DNA of 64,000 bases from Candidatus Villigracilaceae bacterium (GTDB lineage Bacteria; Chloroflexota; Anaerolineae; Anaerolineales; Villigracilaceae), in assembly GCA_026645935.1 (NCBI GenBank), contig JAPKMP010000013.1, positions 62,001-126,000 of the forward strand, given 5' to 3'. Numbering within the stretch: position 1 is the first letter of the stretch; each line of letters begins with the position of its first letter. This document shows positions 18,524-27,286 of this stretch, in pieces. The notes beneath the pieces were generated by a model that was not told the DNA's origin, did no database searches, and saw only the letters and a list, made by a program, of their open reading frames with translations. Both the position numbers and the translations under genes were made by a program.

Positions 18524-18910
18524 TTAATCCTTTTTCCCCAGCCCTGCCTCTCTGGCACGGACGATGGCTTAGGCGCGGTCGACCACCTGCAATTTGGTGA
18601 GGATACTCGAAACGTAATTCTGCACGGTCTTGATGCTCAGCGATAGTTTGTTGGCAATGACCAGGTTGTTATGCCCCTGGGCGATCAAATCCAAAATCTC
18701 CAATTCTCGATCGGTCAGCCCGGCGAATTCGCTGGGCTGACTTTTCTTGGATAAAGCTGACGGCGCGGAAAAATACTTCATCATCCGCTTGGCGATGGCG
18801 GGACTGAAGATCGCCTCGCCTCTTTCCACAGCGACGATAGCCCGCACGACCTCATCCTTATCCGCATCTTTGAGCAGGTACCCGCGCGCGCCCGCACGCC
18901 TTGCAGCAAA
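18524..18910 (-). pseudogene. Decayed NarL/LuxR-type response regulator
   Basis: The minus strand encodes the end of a receiver domain (AGARGYLLKDADKDEVVRAI) and a LuxR helix-turn-helix (LTDRELEILDLIAQGHNN through SILTKLQVVDRA). A TAA at 18569-18571 then interrupts it. In the same frame the next residues are AIVRAREAGLGKKD and a natural stop at 18524-18526, exactly the expected C-terminus if the TAA were a Gln codon. The 5' two thirds of the receiver domain, including the phospho-acceptor Asp, is absent and replaced by unrelated sequence. It is therefore a truncated gene with a nonsense mutation. Confidence 0.8.
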
Positions 18911-19073
18911 GTGGGTACAGGGCGGGCAGGTGGAAAATCCGCTGTTGTGTGCAATGCGGTATTTTGTTATGAAAATCACTCCCGCGGGGTAATGCGGAAA
19001 AATCTGCATCAGGCGGCGGGATATGATGTGACGCAAATAAAACGCATCCTCTCCAGAGATGGGAGAATGAAGG

Positions 19074-21632
19074 TTACTGGTTTCGTTTTTCTTCCAATAC
19101 TTTTCTGGCAACCTCTTCAAAATGGTCATCTGTTTCGATGAGAGGAACAGTTTTCATTTCATGGGAAGATGTTTTGCCTTTGAGTTCCTCTGCAAGTTTT
19201 TCGGCACGGGCTTTGGTCTTCAACAAGGCAGAGGAATTGGCAAGGCAATAAAGTGATAACTGAAGAGCGAAGAACAGATTCCCGCGTTTCGCCTGGAGGT
19301 CTGCAATATCAACGAGCACATCCAGCGCTGTGAGCGGACCTTGCGTATCGAGCGAAAGCCGCAAGGATTCATGCCAGAGACGTTCGGCTTCAATGTCGTT
19401 TCCCAAGGCAAATTTACTTCGTCCCATCTCCGAAAGCAGACGTGCAATATCCCAGCGTGCGCCAAGTTCAGTGAAATAATCCAGGCTTTTTTGAAATGCT
19501 TCATATGCCTCGGCATGTTTTTCTTGTGCCTGCTCTAAAAGCCCTAAACTACGGTAGGCATTTCCCAACCCCATGCGGTCTCCGATCGCGGTGTTGATGG
19601 CAATGCTTTCTTCCAATGCAACATGAGCTTCATCATATTTTTGAGCATCCTTGGCGCTAAGGCTGAGGGAAGTCAACCCGAATGCGGTAAATCGTAAGTC
19701 ACCAGTCTTTCGCCATGCATCCACGGCGGCTTGAAACTGCTCGTGCATCGTTTCCGTTTTGCCAAGCAGCATATCCACGCCGACCAGTTCCGTCAGGCAG
19801 AGAGCCTCATACCAAGGGTCGTTGATACTGCGGGCGGTTTGCAATCCCGCTTCGAAGAGTCTCAATGCTTCAGCAAGATCGCCCATAATGATCTTGGTAA
19901 TGCCGAGGAAAGTCAGAGCCTCTTCCAATGTCTTTGGGTCATGGACAGACTTCAATAACTCAAGGCTTTGTTCAAGCATGAGTTGGGTTTCTTCATGTTG
20001 TGACGTTCGCAGGGCAAACAAAGAACGAGCGGTCAGTACATGTGACAGGGCTTTCTTTTCTTCATCGTTTAATGATCGATCTGCCAAGGCATCTTGAACA
20101 CGCTTGAGATAATCCAATCCTTCCTGATACCAGCCCAATGCGTCATATAACGTTGAGTAAGCACGCAAACCTGTTTCGATGAGCACAAATTCTTGATGCG
20201 CCAACGCCCATTCCAACGCAGTGCGGAGGTTGTCAATATCCGCGACAAGTTTGGCAAGCGACTCGCGCTGTGTGAAACTTCGTAATGGCAGATCTTCCTG
20301 ACTCAGGAATTTGATGAAGAATCGCCCATGAAATGCTTGCGCCTCTTCCTTGACCTTGAGCTGGTCTGTCAACCGTTCAGCCGCGTACTGTCTGATGATT
20401 TCGTGCAGATCGTAGCGCCCCGTTCCACTTCTGCGGATTAACGACTTTGCGACCAACGCCGAGAGGATGGGGAGACTCGCGCCCGCGATTTCTCCCGCTG
20501 CTTCCCGCGAGAATCCACCCTGGAAGATGGCAAGCCGAAGCAAGACGTTTTGTTCTTCTTCAGTTAGCAGCTTCCATGAATGGTCAAAGACTGCGCGAAT
20601 GGAACGGTGGCGGGTTGGCACATCCTTTGCAGAGATGGAGAGGAAATCCAGTCCGCGCTCGATCTCGCTGGCGATCTCAAGGCAGGAGAGAGTCCGCACC
20701 CAGGCGGCGGCAAGCTCGATGCCAAGCGGCATGCCGTTGACCAAGTTGCAAATGCGGACGATGGCTGGATAGTCTTCTGTCGTGGCGTCGAAGCTGACGT
20801 GGGCGCGGCGGGCGCGTTGTAGGAATAGTTCCACTGACGTGCCTTCGATATCCGTCCCTTCGGGGATGGGCAGACCCTGGGCTTCGAAGATCCATTCGCC
20901 TTGCAATCCTACCGATTCGCGCGAAGTGACCAGAAGTTTGAGGTTGGATGTTTTTTCTAATAGTTCTGCAAAGAATTCAGGGACGGTGGCATCGCTGAGG
21001 AGATGCTCGAGATTATCAACCAATAGCAGGATGTGTTTCTCTTTGAGGTAGTTGAATAACTGTTCCTTGGGCTCATGTTCTCCTTGAAGCGTAAAGCCCA
21101 TCGAATCGGCGATGACGGGGATGAGGAAACGCGAAGATTGAATCGGCGCGAGAGGGACGAAATAGGCGCCATCTTCAAAATCGGTTTGAGAACGCGAAGC
21201 GGTTTCGAGCGCGAGACGGGTCTTGCCCATGCCGCCCGTGCCTACGATGGTCAACATGCGGCAATGCGGGTCGCGGAGAAGTTTGCAGAGTTCGTCCACT
21301 TCGTGCTGCCGCCCGATGAGGGGCGTGGGCAGGATGGGGAGGTTGGTGGATAAAGTTTGGGCTGGGGGAAGGTTCGAAGGTTGAACCCGCTTCGATACGG
21401 GCGGGAGGCGGTCTGTTGTCCATTCACCGCGGGCTACTTTGGTGAAGGACTCCCGATCAGCAATTTCCAAAACATTGGCGATCAATTCAGCGATCTGGGC
21501 GGAAGGACGGCGTTCGTCGTCTTCGATCTTGCGCAGCATGGCGACCGAACAACCGACGCGACTGGCAAACTCCTCGCGCGTCAGCCTGCGTGCCGTGCGT
21601 TGTTCACGAAGCCATTCGCCAAATGTTTTCAT
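19074..21632 (-). CDS. XRE-family regulator with NB-ARC ATPase and TPR repeats
   Basis: This 852-residue STAND-type protein has an XRE helix-turn-helix (residues 4-60, LTREEFASRVGCSVAMLRKI), an NB-ARC ATPase with Walker A GTGGMGKT (131-138) and Walker B LLLVDNLEHLL, and a winged-helix region ending in YDLHEIIRQYAAERL. TPR repeats run from about residue 470 to the end. Such proteins act as ATP-switched transcription regulators that sense a ligand through the TPRs. The ATG at 21630-21632 is preferred. It has no ribosome site, but a TACAAT box lies eight bases upstream, suggesting a leaderless message. A close paralogue lies at 56152-58737. It is divergent from the cupin-hydrolase run, its likely target. 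Confidence 0.9.
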   Translation of the reverse strand: MKTFGEWLREQRTARRLTREEFASRVGCSVAMLRKIEDDERRPSAQIAELIANVLEIADRESFTKVARGEWTTDRLPPVSKRVQPSNLPPAQTLSTNLPILPTPLIGRQHEVDELCKLLRDPHCRMLTIVGTGGMGKTRLALETASRSQTDFEDGAYFVPLAPIQSSRFLIPVIADSMGFTLQGEHEPKEQLFNYLKEKHILLLVDNLEHLLSDATVPEFFAELLEKTSNLKLLVTSRESVGLQGEWIFEAQGLPIPEGTDIEGTSVELFLQRARRAHVSFDATTEDYPAIVRICNLVNGMPLGIELAAAWVRTLSCLEIASEIERGLDFLSISAKDVPTRHRSIRAVFDHSWKLLTEEEQNVLLRLAIFQGGFSREAAGEIAGASLPILSALVAKSLIRRSGTGRYDLHEIIRQYAAERLTDQLKVKEEAQAFHGRFFIKFLSQEDLPLRSFTQRESLAKLVADIDNLRTALEWALAHQEFVLIETGLRAYSTLYDALGWYQEGLDYLKRVQDALADRSLNDEEKKALSHVLTARSLFALRTSQHEETQLMLEQSLELLKSVHDPKTLEEALTFLGITKIIMGDLAEALRLFEAGLQTARSINDPWYEALCLTELVGVDMLLGKTETMHEQFQAAVDAWRKTGDLRFTAFGLTSLSLSAKDAQKYDEAHVALEESIAINTAIGDRMGLGNAYRSLGLLEQAQEKHAEAYEAFQKSLDYFTELGARWDIARLLSEMGRSKFALGNDIEAERLWHESLRLSLDTQGPLTALDVLVDIADLQAKRGNLFFALQLSLYCLANSSALLKTKARAEKLAEELKGKTSSHEMKTVPLIETDDHFEEVARKVLEEKRNQ

Positions 21633-21640
21633 GCGAAAAA

Positions 21641-21661
21641 ATTGTAACACTTTTTGTCACA
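21641..21661 (-). promoter_or_regulatory. TACAAT -10 box and overlapping dyad for the XRE-NB-ARC gene
   Basis: On the minus strand TACAAT ends eight bases before the ATG. The same bases form an imperfect dyad, TGTAAC then GTCACA (on the plus strand, 21643-21648 and 21656-21661), that could be an autoregulatory site. A -35 box is not clear. Confidence 0.4.
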
Positions 21662-21706
21662 CTCAATTGACACCCAAAGGAGGGCTTGAAAGCGTTTAAT
21701 GCAGGC

Positions 21707-22186
21707 ATGTCAAATTTATCACTTCAAACAAAACCTTATTCGTCAGATGATGACTGCCAGCGATTTGAGTCGCTGGGTGCGTTCGTCTGCATCAAGGCGG
21801 GCGCGGAACAGACTGGAGGTGCGTTCAATTTATTCGATGTGTTGTGCCCGGTTGGATATGAAACGCCGCTGCATATCCATTACTCGGAAGATGTGGCGAT
21901 CTATGTTTTGGAAGGTGTGCTCGATATTTTTTGGGGCGAAGAAAGCAAACGGGCAAAACCCGGCTCATACTTTTTTCAGCCGCGCGGCACGCCGCATGGA
22001 TTTCGCGTGAGCGGGACGAAACCTGTGCGCATGTTGTATCTGACCGTCCCGGCGGGCTTCGATGCCTTTGTGTTGGAGCGAGCCAAGCCCTTCACGGACT
22101 TCGATGCCATGATGCTGGAAGCCCGTCACAAGATCGAGATTTTGGGTTCATTACCCGCTTTGGAAAAAGGAGAAGATGATGAGTAA
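21707..22186 (+). CDS. Cupin-domain protein
   Basis: The protein, about 159 residues, is a single-domain beta-barrel cupin. It has the first metal-site motif PLHIHYSEDVAIYVLEG and the second PRGTPHGFRV. It is likely a small-molecule binding or oxygenase-like protein; the substrate is unknown. The start is uncertain. A strong AAGGAGGG at 21677-21684 lies too close to an in-frame TTG at 21686 and somewhat far from the ATG at 21707. Its end overlaps the next gene by 11 bases, so the two are translationally coupled. Confidence 0.85.
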   Translation: MSNLSLQTKPYSSDDDCQRFESLGAFVCIKAGAEQTGGAFNLFDVLCPVGYETPLHIHYSEDVAIYVLEGVLDIFWGEESKRAKPGSYFFQPRGTPHGFRVSGTKPVRMLYLTVPAGFDAFVLERAKPFTDFDAMMLEARHKIEILGSLPALEKGEDDE

Positions 22187-23171
22187 ATTTTTGAAATGGA
22201 CGAAAAAAATGTTGACTGGTTTGTTGATCTTCGTTTTTGTTCTGACTGCGTTGACCTGGATTGCTGGCAGCATCGCAAAGAACAGACTCGCCGCGCAATA
22301 TCCCGCGCCGGGCAAATTGGTGGATGTCGGTGGCTATCGCATGCACATCCATTGCATTGGCGAAGGCAGCCCCACTGTGGTGATGGAAGCAGGCTTGAAC
22401 GATTTTTCATTGCAATGGTCTGCGGTGCAGACGGAGATCGGTCAATTCGCGAGAGTCTGTGTGTATGACCGCGCAGGATTCGGGTGGAGTGATGCGAGTC
22501 CACATCCGCGCACTGTGGCGATGATGGTGAATGAGTTGCACACCTTACTTCAAATTGCCGAAGTGGAAGCTCCGTATGTGATGGTTGGGCATTCCTTTGG
22601 CGGCATCCTCGTGCGGGAGTTCACGTATCAATACCCAGATGAAGTGAGCGGCATGGTGCTGGTGGACTCGGCGCATGAACAGCACTTTGTGCGCATCCCT
22701 GCCTTTGCCACGTTGACAGAAGCGATGGCGAGTCAGTTCAAGTTGTTTGCCACACTCAATTCGTTTGGCATCATGGCTTTATCTCCCGCGCAAATCCCAG
22801 CACGTGGGTTGGAAGGTGAAGCGTTAGAGCAATATCGTGCCTTGCTCGCGACCACGGATTACTTCAACGCGGCTGTGATCGAGTCTTCATCTTTCCTCGC
22901 AGAGTATGGCAATGGTTCGACACGAAAACTGAAAAGCCTCGATGACTTGCCATTGATCGTGTTGACGCGCGGTTTGCCTGACTCATTGCCCATCCTTTCG
23001 GAGCAGGAGAACGCTCAATACGACACGACCTGGCATGAATTGCAGAGTGAATTGGTTGGCTTGTCTACGAATGGCAAGCAGATCATTGCACAAAATAGTG
23101 GTCATTACATTCAGTTGGACGAGCCGAATTTGGTCATCGAAGCGGTTCGTGAATTAATCAAAAACAAATAA
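22176..23171 (+). CDS. Membrane-anchored alpha/beta hydrolase
   Basis: The 331-residue protein has one N-terminal helix (about residues 12-31), then PGKLVDVGGYRMHIH, the nucleophile elbow GHSFGG (Ser140), and a C-terminal His in NSGHYIQLDEP. This is a complete hydrolase fold anchored to the membrane. It is one of three paralogues in the window (also at 43625 and 45258) sharing the DVGGYR and DRAGxGWSD motifs. AAGGAGAAG precedes the ATG, which overlaps the cupin gene. The substrate is unknown; an esterase or lipase-like role is most probable. Confidence 0.9.
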   Translation: MMSKFLKWTKKMLTGLLIFVFVLTALTWIAGSIAKNRLAAQYPAPGKLVDVGGYRMHIHCIGEGSPTVVMEAGLNDFSLQWSAVQTEIGQFARVCVYDRAGFGWSDASPHPRTVAMMVNELHTLLQIAEVEAPYVMVGHSFGGILVREFTYQYPDEVSGMVLVDSAHEQHFVRIPAFATLTEAMASQFKLFATLNSFGIMALSPAQIPARGLEGEALEQYRALLATTDYFNAAVIESSSFLAEYGNGSTRKLKSLDDLPLIVLTRGLPDSLPILSEQENAQYDTTWHELQSELVGLSTNGKQIIAQNSGHYIQLDEPNLVIEAVRELIKNK

Positions 23172-23182
23172 AGGAGTCTCAT

Positions 23183-23689
23183 ATGTTTGCTGGACATTTA
23201 GCTGCTGGTTTGGTTCTTAAGAAAATGGAACGACGCATCAATTTAGGCTGGTTGTTCTTCGCCGCCCTGTTCCATGATTTTCTGCTCGGAATTCTCGTGC
23301 TGCTGGGATTGGAGCAAATCCATATCCCTGCGAACTTCGCGCAGACGCATTATCTGACCTTTACCTTCCCATATTCCCACGGGCTGACTGCTTCGATCAT
23401 CTGGTCTTTGCTAGGTTTCGGAATCACGTATGCCGTCCTGCCGCGTTGGTCAACCAAGGAACGCAAGCAAGCAGGCTTGGCGATTGCCCTGGCTGTGTTC
23501 TCGCATTTTGTTCTGGATTGGTTCGTCCACATCCCTGAGATGCCTTTGCTTGGTGAGAACTCTCCAAAGCTTGGATTGAGCCTGTGGAATAACACCCGCA
23601 ACTGGAGCCGCCATGTCCTGGATTTTCCAACCCTTTTTGATCTGCGGACTGGCATATTGGTTCGACCGAAAGGAGAAGTGACCCGATAA
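23183..23689 (+). CDS. Small membrane protein, probable frameshift near its C-terminus
   Basis: The frame encodes 168 residues beginning FAGHLAAGLVLKK, with helices near 22-45, 68-88 and 97-113. It ends in a hydrophilic tail after LGLSLWNNT. It resembles a common Anaerolineae family of four-helix proteins that keep PLLGENSPKLGLxLWNN and then a final helix. In the +1 frame the sequence after that point reads PATGAAMSWIFQPFLICG and LAYWFDRKEK before a stop at 23679-23681, which is just such a helix. A one-base insertion near 23590-23600 is therefore likely. AAAGGAG precedes the start. Function is unknown. Confidence 0.7.
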   Translation: MFAGHLAAGLVLKKMERRINLGWLFFAALFHDFLLGILVLLGLEQIHIPANFAQTHYLTFTFPYSHGLTASIIWSLLGFGITYAVLPRWSTKERKQAGLAIALAVFSHFVLDWFVHIPEMPLLGENSPKLGLSLWNNTRNWSRHVLDFPTLFDLRTGILVRPKGEVTR

Positions 23690-23751
23690 GGGATATGTGC
23701 TCCACCTGTCCATTAATCGTATTCAAATAACTTTAGAAAAGGAAAAACATC

Positions 23752-24630
23752 ATGTCTACTTCAATTCTGACAACTAATACAACCAGTCCCAACTCGCTGG
23801 CATCAAAGTATCCGATCCTCCTGTTTATCTTTCTCGTGTACGCGCTGACCTGGCCCTTTTTCATCGTGGAAGTGCTGGCATCGTATGAGATGCTGCCTTT
23901 CGAACTACCCATGCCGATCATGATCTTGCAGGGATTTATGCCAGGCTTGGCAGCCGTGATCGTCACGGGCTTGATCTCTGGGAAGGTAGGTATTCGCGCC
24001 TTGCTCAGTAAACTCCTTATCATTCGAGTGGGTTTTCGGTGGTACGCCTTTGCGCTTTTTAGCCTGGCTTTGGTCTGTGTGACGGCGATTGCACTAAACA
24101 ACCTTTTTGGTACATCTACCGTCCCCTTTCTCTCGACCAAAATGCCGCCTTTTTCCGGAGCGATCGAACTCTTGGTCAACATCGTAGTTCTCTTGATCTT
24201 CTCAGCCATCTTCAACAGTGAAGAACTCGGTTGGCGTGGGTTTGTTCTGCCACGGTTACAGTCAAAATATAACGCCCTAACCTCCAGCCTGATCCTCAGC
24301 ATTCCCTGGCTATTTTTCCACCTGCCGCTCTTCTTCAAGCTGGGCTCATCGCAAGCGGATTCCTCCTTCATCGCTTATGGAATTGGCATCATGGCTCAGA
24401 CTGTGATCTTTACCTGGATGTACAACAATACACGCGGAAGTGTCCTGCTTGCAACCTTGCTTCATGCCTCTTCTAATACATGGACACAGATCTTTTCAAT
24501 CAACAGTGAAGCCACCAATCAATTTCTTGCCTGGATGATGCCCCTTGTGCTTGTTGTTATTGCAGTGATTGTCACTCTAACATCTGGCGCTGAAAACCTT
24601 TCGCGGACGAATCAAAGGATTCAGGAATAA
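23752..24630 (+). CDS. CPBP-family intramembrane metalloprotease
   Basis: The 292-residue membrane protein has about eight helices. It has the CPBP/CAAX-protease motif EELGWRGF (Glu157-Glu158 and Arg162) and, in the next conserved helix, PWLFFHLPLF with the expected His. Family members cleave prenylated or membrane peptides or act in immunity-type functions. The substrate here is unknown. AAAAGGAAAAAC precedes the ATG. It is the fourth gene of a plus-strand run beginning with the cupin. Confidence 0.88.
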   Translation: MSTSILTTNTTSPNSLASKYPILLFIFLVYALTWPFFIVEVLASYEMLPFELPMPIMILQGFMPGLAAVIVTGLISGKVGIRALLSKLLIIRVGFRWYAFALFSLALVCVTAIALNNLFGTSTVPFLSTKMPPFSGAIELLVNIVVLLIFSAIFNSEELGWRGFVLPRLQSKYNALTSSLILSIPWLFFHLPLFFKLGSSQADSSFIAYGIGIMAQTVIFTWMYNNTRGSVLLATLLHASSNTWTQIFSINSEATNQFLAWMMPLVLVVIAVIVTLTSGAENLSRTNQRIQE

Positions 24631-24642
24631 AAGATATAAAAA

Positions 24643-24675
24643 AGGTGACAGTCATGCCAAACGTGACTGTCACCT
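24643..24675. repeat. Inverted repeat between CPBP protease and serine hydrolase genes
   Basis: AGGTGACAGTCA (24643-24654) pairs perfectly with TGACTGTCACCT (24664-24675) over a nine-base loop. No T-run follows, so it is not a standard terminator. It may be a REP-like palindromic element or an mRNA-stabilising stem. Confidence 0.7.
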
Positions 24676-24692
24676 GGCTTGAAAGGTAAAAG

Positions 24693-25880
24693 ATGAAAAG
24701 GAAAGCTATGTTGATCTTCTTTATTGTTCTTCTTCTCGGTTTCGCTTTATATGCCTTTGCCCCTCACGTCCCGCCTGTCCCAAGGAAGGTCGAAAGCGTG
24801 ACTGAATTAGAAGCATACCTAAATCAATTGACCGCTTCTGGTAACCCGCCCGGTTTATCCGTAGTCGTAGTCAAGGATGGCGAAATTGTTTACAACAATG
24901 CCTTTGGGCTTGCGGATGGTCCGCGCAAGATCAAAGCCACACCTGAAACGATCTATCACTGGTGGTCGATGACCAAGATTCCCACCGCCATTGCCATCAT
25001 GCAATTGCAGGAACAAGGAAAACTGAGTCTCGACGATGAAGTCACCAAACACCTGCCCTGGTTCGAAGTGAACTATCCAGCCAGTAACAGCCCAGCCATC
25101 ACCATCCGTCACTTGTTGCAGCATACATCCGGGCTGCCAAACCCAGTCCCAGCCATGATCGGTTGGGTTCACTACGATGAAGTCACACCAAATCAAACCA
25201 ACGTGTTGAAAAAATATTTACCGGAATTCAACACGGTGAAATTCGAACCCGGTTCAAAGGCGGTGTATGGCAACCTCAATTACATGGTCTTGGGCGCGGT
25301 GATCGAAGCGGTCTCTGGGCAAACCTATGAAGAATATGTCGTTGAGCACATTTTGAATCTGCTCGGCATGGATCAAACCAACTTCGTCTACACACCCGAA
25401 ATGTCCATGCATGAAGCGGCGGGCAGCATCCCACTTGTCCATTTCTTTACGCCGCTGCTCCCAACCCTGCTGGATACGAACGCGCTCGTCCGCGAACGGG
25501 ATGGCAAACTGCTTTGGATGAATCGCGTCTACATCGAAGCGACACCCTCCACCGGCTTGATCGGATCCGCGCCGGATGCGGCGAAGTTGATGATGGCATA
25601 TCTCAACCGCGGCACGCTTAACGGACAGTTGATCCTGTCTCCTGAATCCATTGCCACGCTGACGAATACCCCGCCCATCAGCGGGCGCGGACTCGGCTGG
25701 GCAGTGGGCGAATCAGATGATGAGGCATACCTCGAACACGGCGGAGGCGGTCCCGGCTTTGCGACGACCATGAGGTTATACCCTGAGCATGCTATGGGAA
25801 TCGTGGTACTTGCAAATGGAACAGATTTGAATCGTGAGGGTATTGCTGAAATGCTTTTTAATTTGTTTTCTAAACAGTGA
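24693..25880 (+). CDS. Secreted or membrane-anchored serine hydrolase, class C beta-lactamase family
   Basis: The 395-residue protein has an N-terminal membrane helix (residues 5-24) and a penicillin-binding-protein/class C fold. The nucleophile motif is SMTK (Ser92, Lys95), then YGNLNY as the Tyr-x-Asn motif, and a late EHGGGGPGF in place of the usual KTG/HTG. Such proteins are mostly esterases or peptidases rather than antibiotic-resistance enzymes. Start codon support is modest (GAAAGG upstream). It closes the plus-strand run; the next genes are convergent. Confidence 0.9.
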   Translation: MKRKAMLIFFIVLLLGFALYAFAPHVPPVPRKVESVTELEAYLNQLTASGNPPGLSVVVVKDGEIVYNNAFGLADGPRKIKATPETIYHWWSMTKIPTAIAIMQLQEQGKLSLDDEVTKHLPWFEVNYPASNSPAITIRHLLQHTSGLPNPVPAMIGWVHYDEVTPNQTNVLKKYLPEFNTVKFEPGSKAVYGNLNYMVLGAVIEAVSGQTYEEYVVEHILNLLGMDQTNFVYTPEMSMHEAAGSIPLVHFFTPLLPTLLDTNALVRERDGKLLWMNRVYIEATPSTGLIGSAPDAAKLMMAYLNRGTLNGQLILSPESIATLTNTPPISGRGLGWAVGESDDEAYLEHGGGGPGFATTMRLYPEHAMGIVVLANGTDLNREGIAEMLFNLFSKQ

Positions 25881-25896
25881 ATCTAAGATTTCTTTT

Positions 25897-26394
25897 TTAT
25901 ACCAGCCAATTGATCAGCAATCCAAAAAAGTAAATGCCAAATCCGAATGCTGCATGATTCATCACACTTCGGAATCTTACTTGCATTGATTTCGTAGTTT
26001 TGGATGCTGCAACTCCAAGTCCAAATGCAGGCTGCATGATGAAGAATGGCGCAGAGACGGTGATTAAGCCAAATAGGAGAGCAGGAATCAGCGAAGGGTG
26101 TTGAAGCCATTTGTTGTCTACGATTGCCACAAAAGTGACTGCAAATGTGATGCCAATCATGTAATGTGTTATCCATCCTATTATGCATTCCGCACTCTTT
26201 TGTGGCGCAGAGCTAATATTGGAATGTTTGAAAACTCCTTCTGGCATATATAGAACCCAACGCCCGACAAGACAAAAGTTCGAGGGGGCGATTTTGAAGG
26301 CGTGTTTGAGAAACAGCCCCCACAGATCAAAGGTCAACGTTGCGCCTATTCCGATAATGATGGGATTGAGAAAGAAAAGAATTGAATTATCCAT
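25897..26394 (-). CDS. DUF2938-type membrane protein
   Basis: The 165-residue protein has four helices. It has the conserved features I associate with DUF2938: IGIGATLTFDLWGLFL at the start, GRWVLYMPEGVF, GWITHYMIGITFA, and FFIMQPAFGLGVAASKT with NHAAFGFGIYFFG near the end. Function is unknown. It is separated by only three bases from the upstream CPBP gene and is the last gene of a long minus-strand run. Confidence 0.85.
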   Translation of the reverse strand: MDNSILFFLNPIIIGIGATLTFDLWGLFLKHAFKIAPSNFCLVGRWVLYMPEGVFKHSNISSAPQKSAECIIGWITHYMIGITFAVTFVAIVDNKWLQHPSLIPALLFGLITVSAPFFIMQPAFGLGVAASKTTKSMQVRFRSVMNHAAFGFGIYFFGLLINWLV

Positions 26395-26397
26395 AAG

Positions 26398-27228
26398 TTA
26401 CCATTTAGTATTTCCAGTTTTCAAATAGAACATGAACAGCGCAATTACAATACATATCAATCCGGGCAGGCTGGCTTCAAGTCCAAACTGACCACCTGTC
26501 AACCATACAGGTGATTTTCCAAAAGCAGGTATTAATAAACCCGGTTGTTCCGTGCCACTCACGCCAAACCCAAGCATACTGCCTTGCACCCAATTCGCCA
26601 TCCAATGCAGTCCAAGAGGCATTGCCAGGCTTTTGGTTTGGATAAATGCCAGTCCGAATAGGATCGATGCGAGAAAAATATTCAAACTCGCCAGCACTTT
26701 GATGCTGCCGTTTATGCCCGGATTGTTCAAGTGTGTCAGCAGAAAAAAAGCGGCTATGATCAATTGGGCTGGCCACTGGCCCAGACCGGCGATGAGACGT
26801 TGAAAGACAAATCCTCGGAACAGAAGTTCCTCTGCCATTGCAACTCCGGCGAAAAGCAATAAACTCGGCAAGAGGATTAATATGCCTTCAGGATTCCATT
26901 GCAAGCGTACCCGACCGAACATCCCCAAAATCAGTGCAGGGACCAACATGAGCATGGAACCGATCAAGCCGCCTACACATAATTCTTTGAGCCAACGCCA
27001 ATTCAACGTGCCAAACAGTTCAGCTAATGGTCTTTGTCGTAGCAGTTGACCGGTTAATGAGGCGATCAATACGATCAGGACTTGCAAGCCAATGGAGACT
27101 TCCATATTGTTTTGCTGTGCTGAGATCATCGCCGGTACAAGCAAGGTAGCAAGCACGACGAAAAATATCAGGATCCACCAGCCATTACGAAGCCGCCGGT
27201 CAGAATTCAGAAATGGGTTGAAGGTCAT
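26398..27228 (-). CDS. CPBP-family intramembrane endopeptidase
   Basis: The 276-residue membrane protein has about eight helices. The active-site motif is AEELLFRGFVF (Glu133-Glu134, Arg138), followed by FFLLTHLNNPG with the second-site His, and a late LGLHWMANW. This is the standard Abi/CPBP arrangement. It lies between a hydrolase and a DUF2938 protein in the minus-strand run. The target is unknown. Confidence 0.9.
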   Translation of the reverse strand: MTFNPFLNSDRRLRNGWWILIFFVVLATLLVPAMISAQQNNMEVSIGLQVLIVLIASLTGQLLRQRPLAELFGTLNWRWLKELCVGGLIGSMLMLVPALILGMFGRVRLQWNPEGILILLPSLLLFAGVAMAEELLFRGFVFQRLIAGLGQWPAQLIIAAFFLLTHLNNPGINGSIKVLASLNIFLASILFGLAFIQTKSLAMPLGLHWMANWVQGSMLGFGVSGTEQPGLLIPAFGKSPVWLTGGQFGLEASLPGLICIVIALFMFYLKTGNTKW

Positions 27229-27286
27229 GGACGATCCCTTCTGTTCACGAATTGATTGAAATCAAACATTGAAATGGACGCATGTT

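Noticed and set aside
24693-25880. Antibiotic-resistance beta-lactamase
   Set aside because: Although SxxK and YxN motifs are present, the usual KTG triad is replaced and the protein matches the wide group of serine hydrolases/esterases, so a resistance call is not justified.
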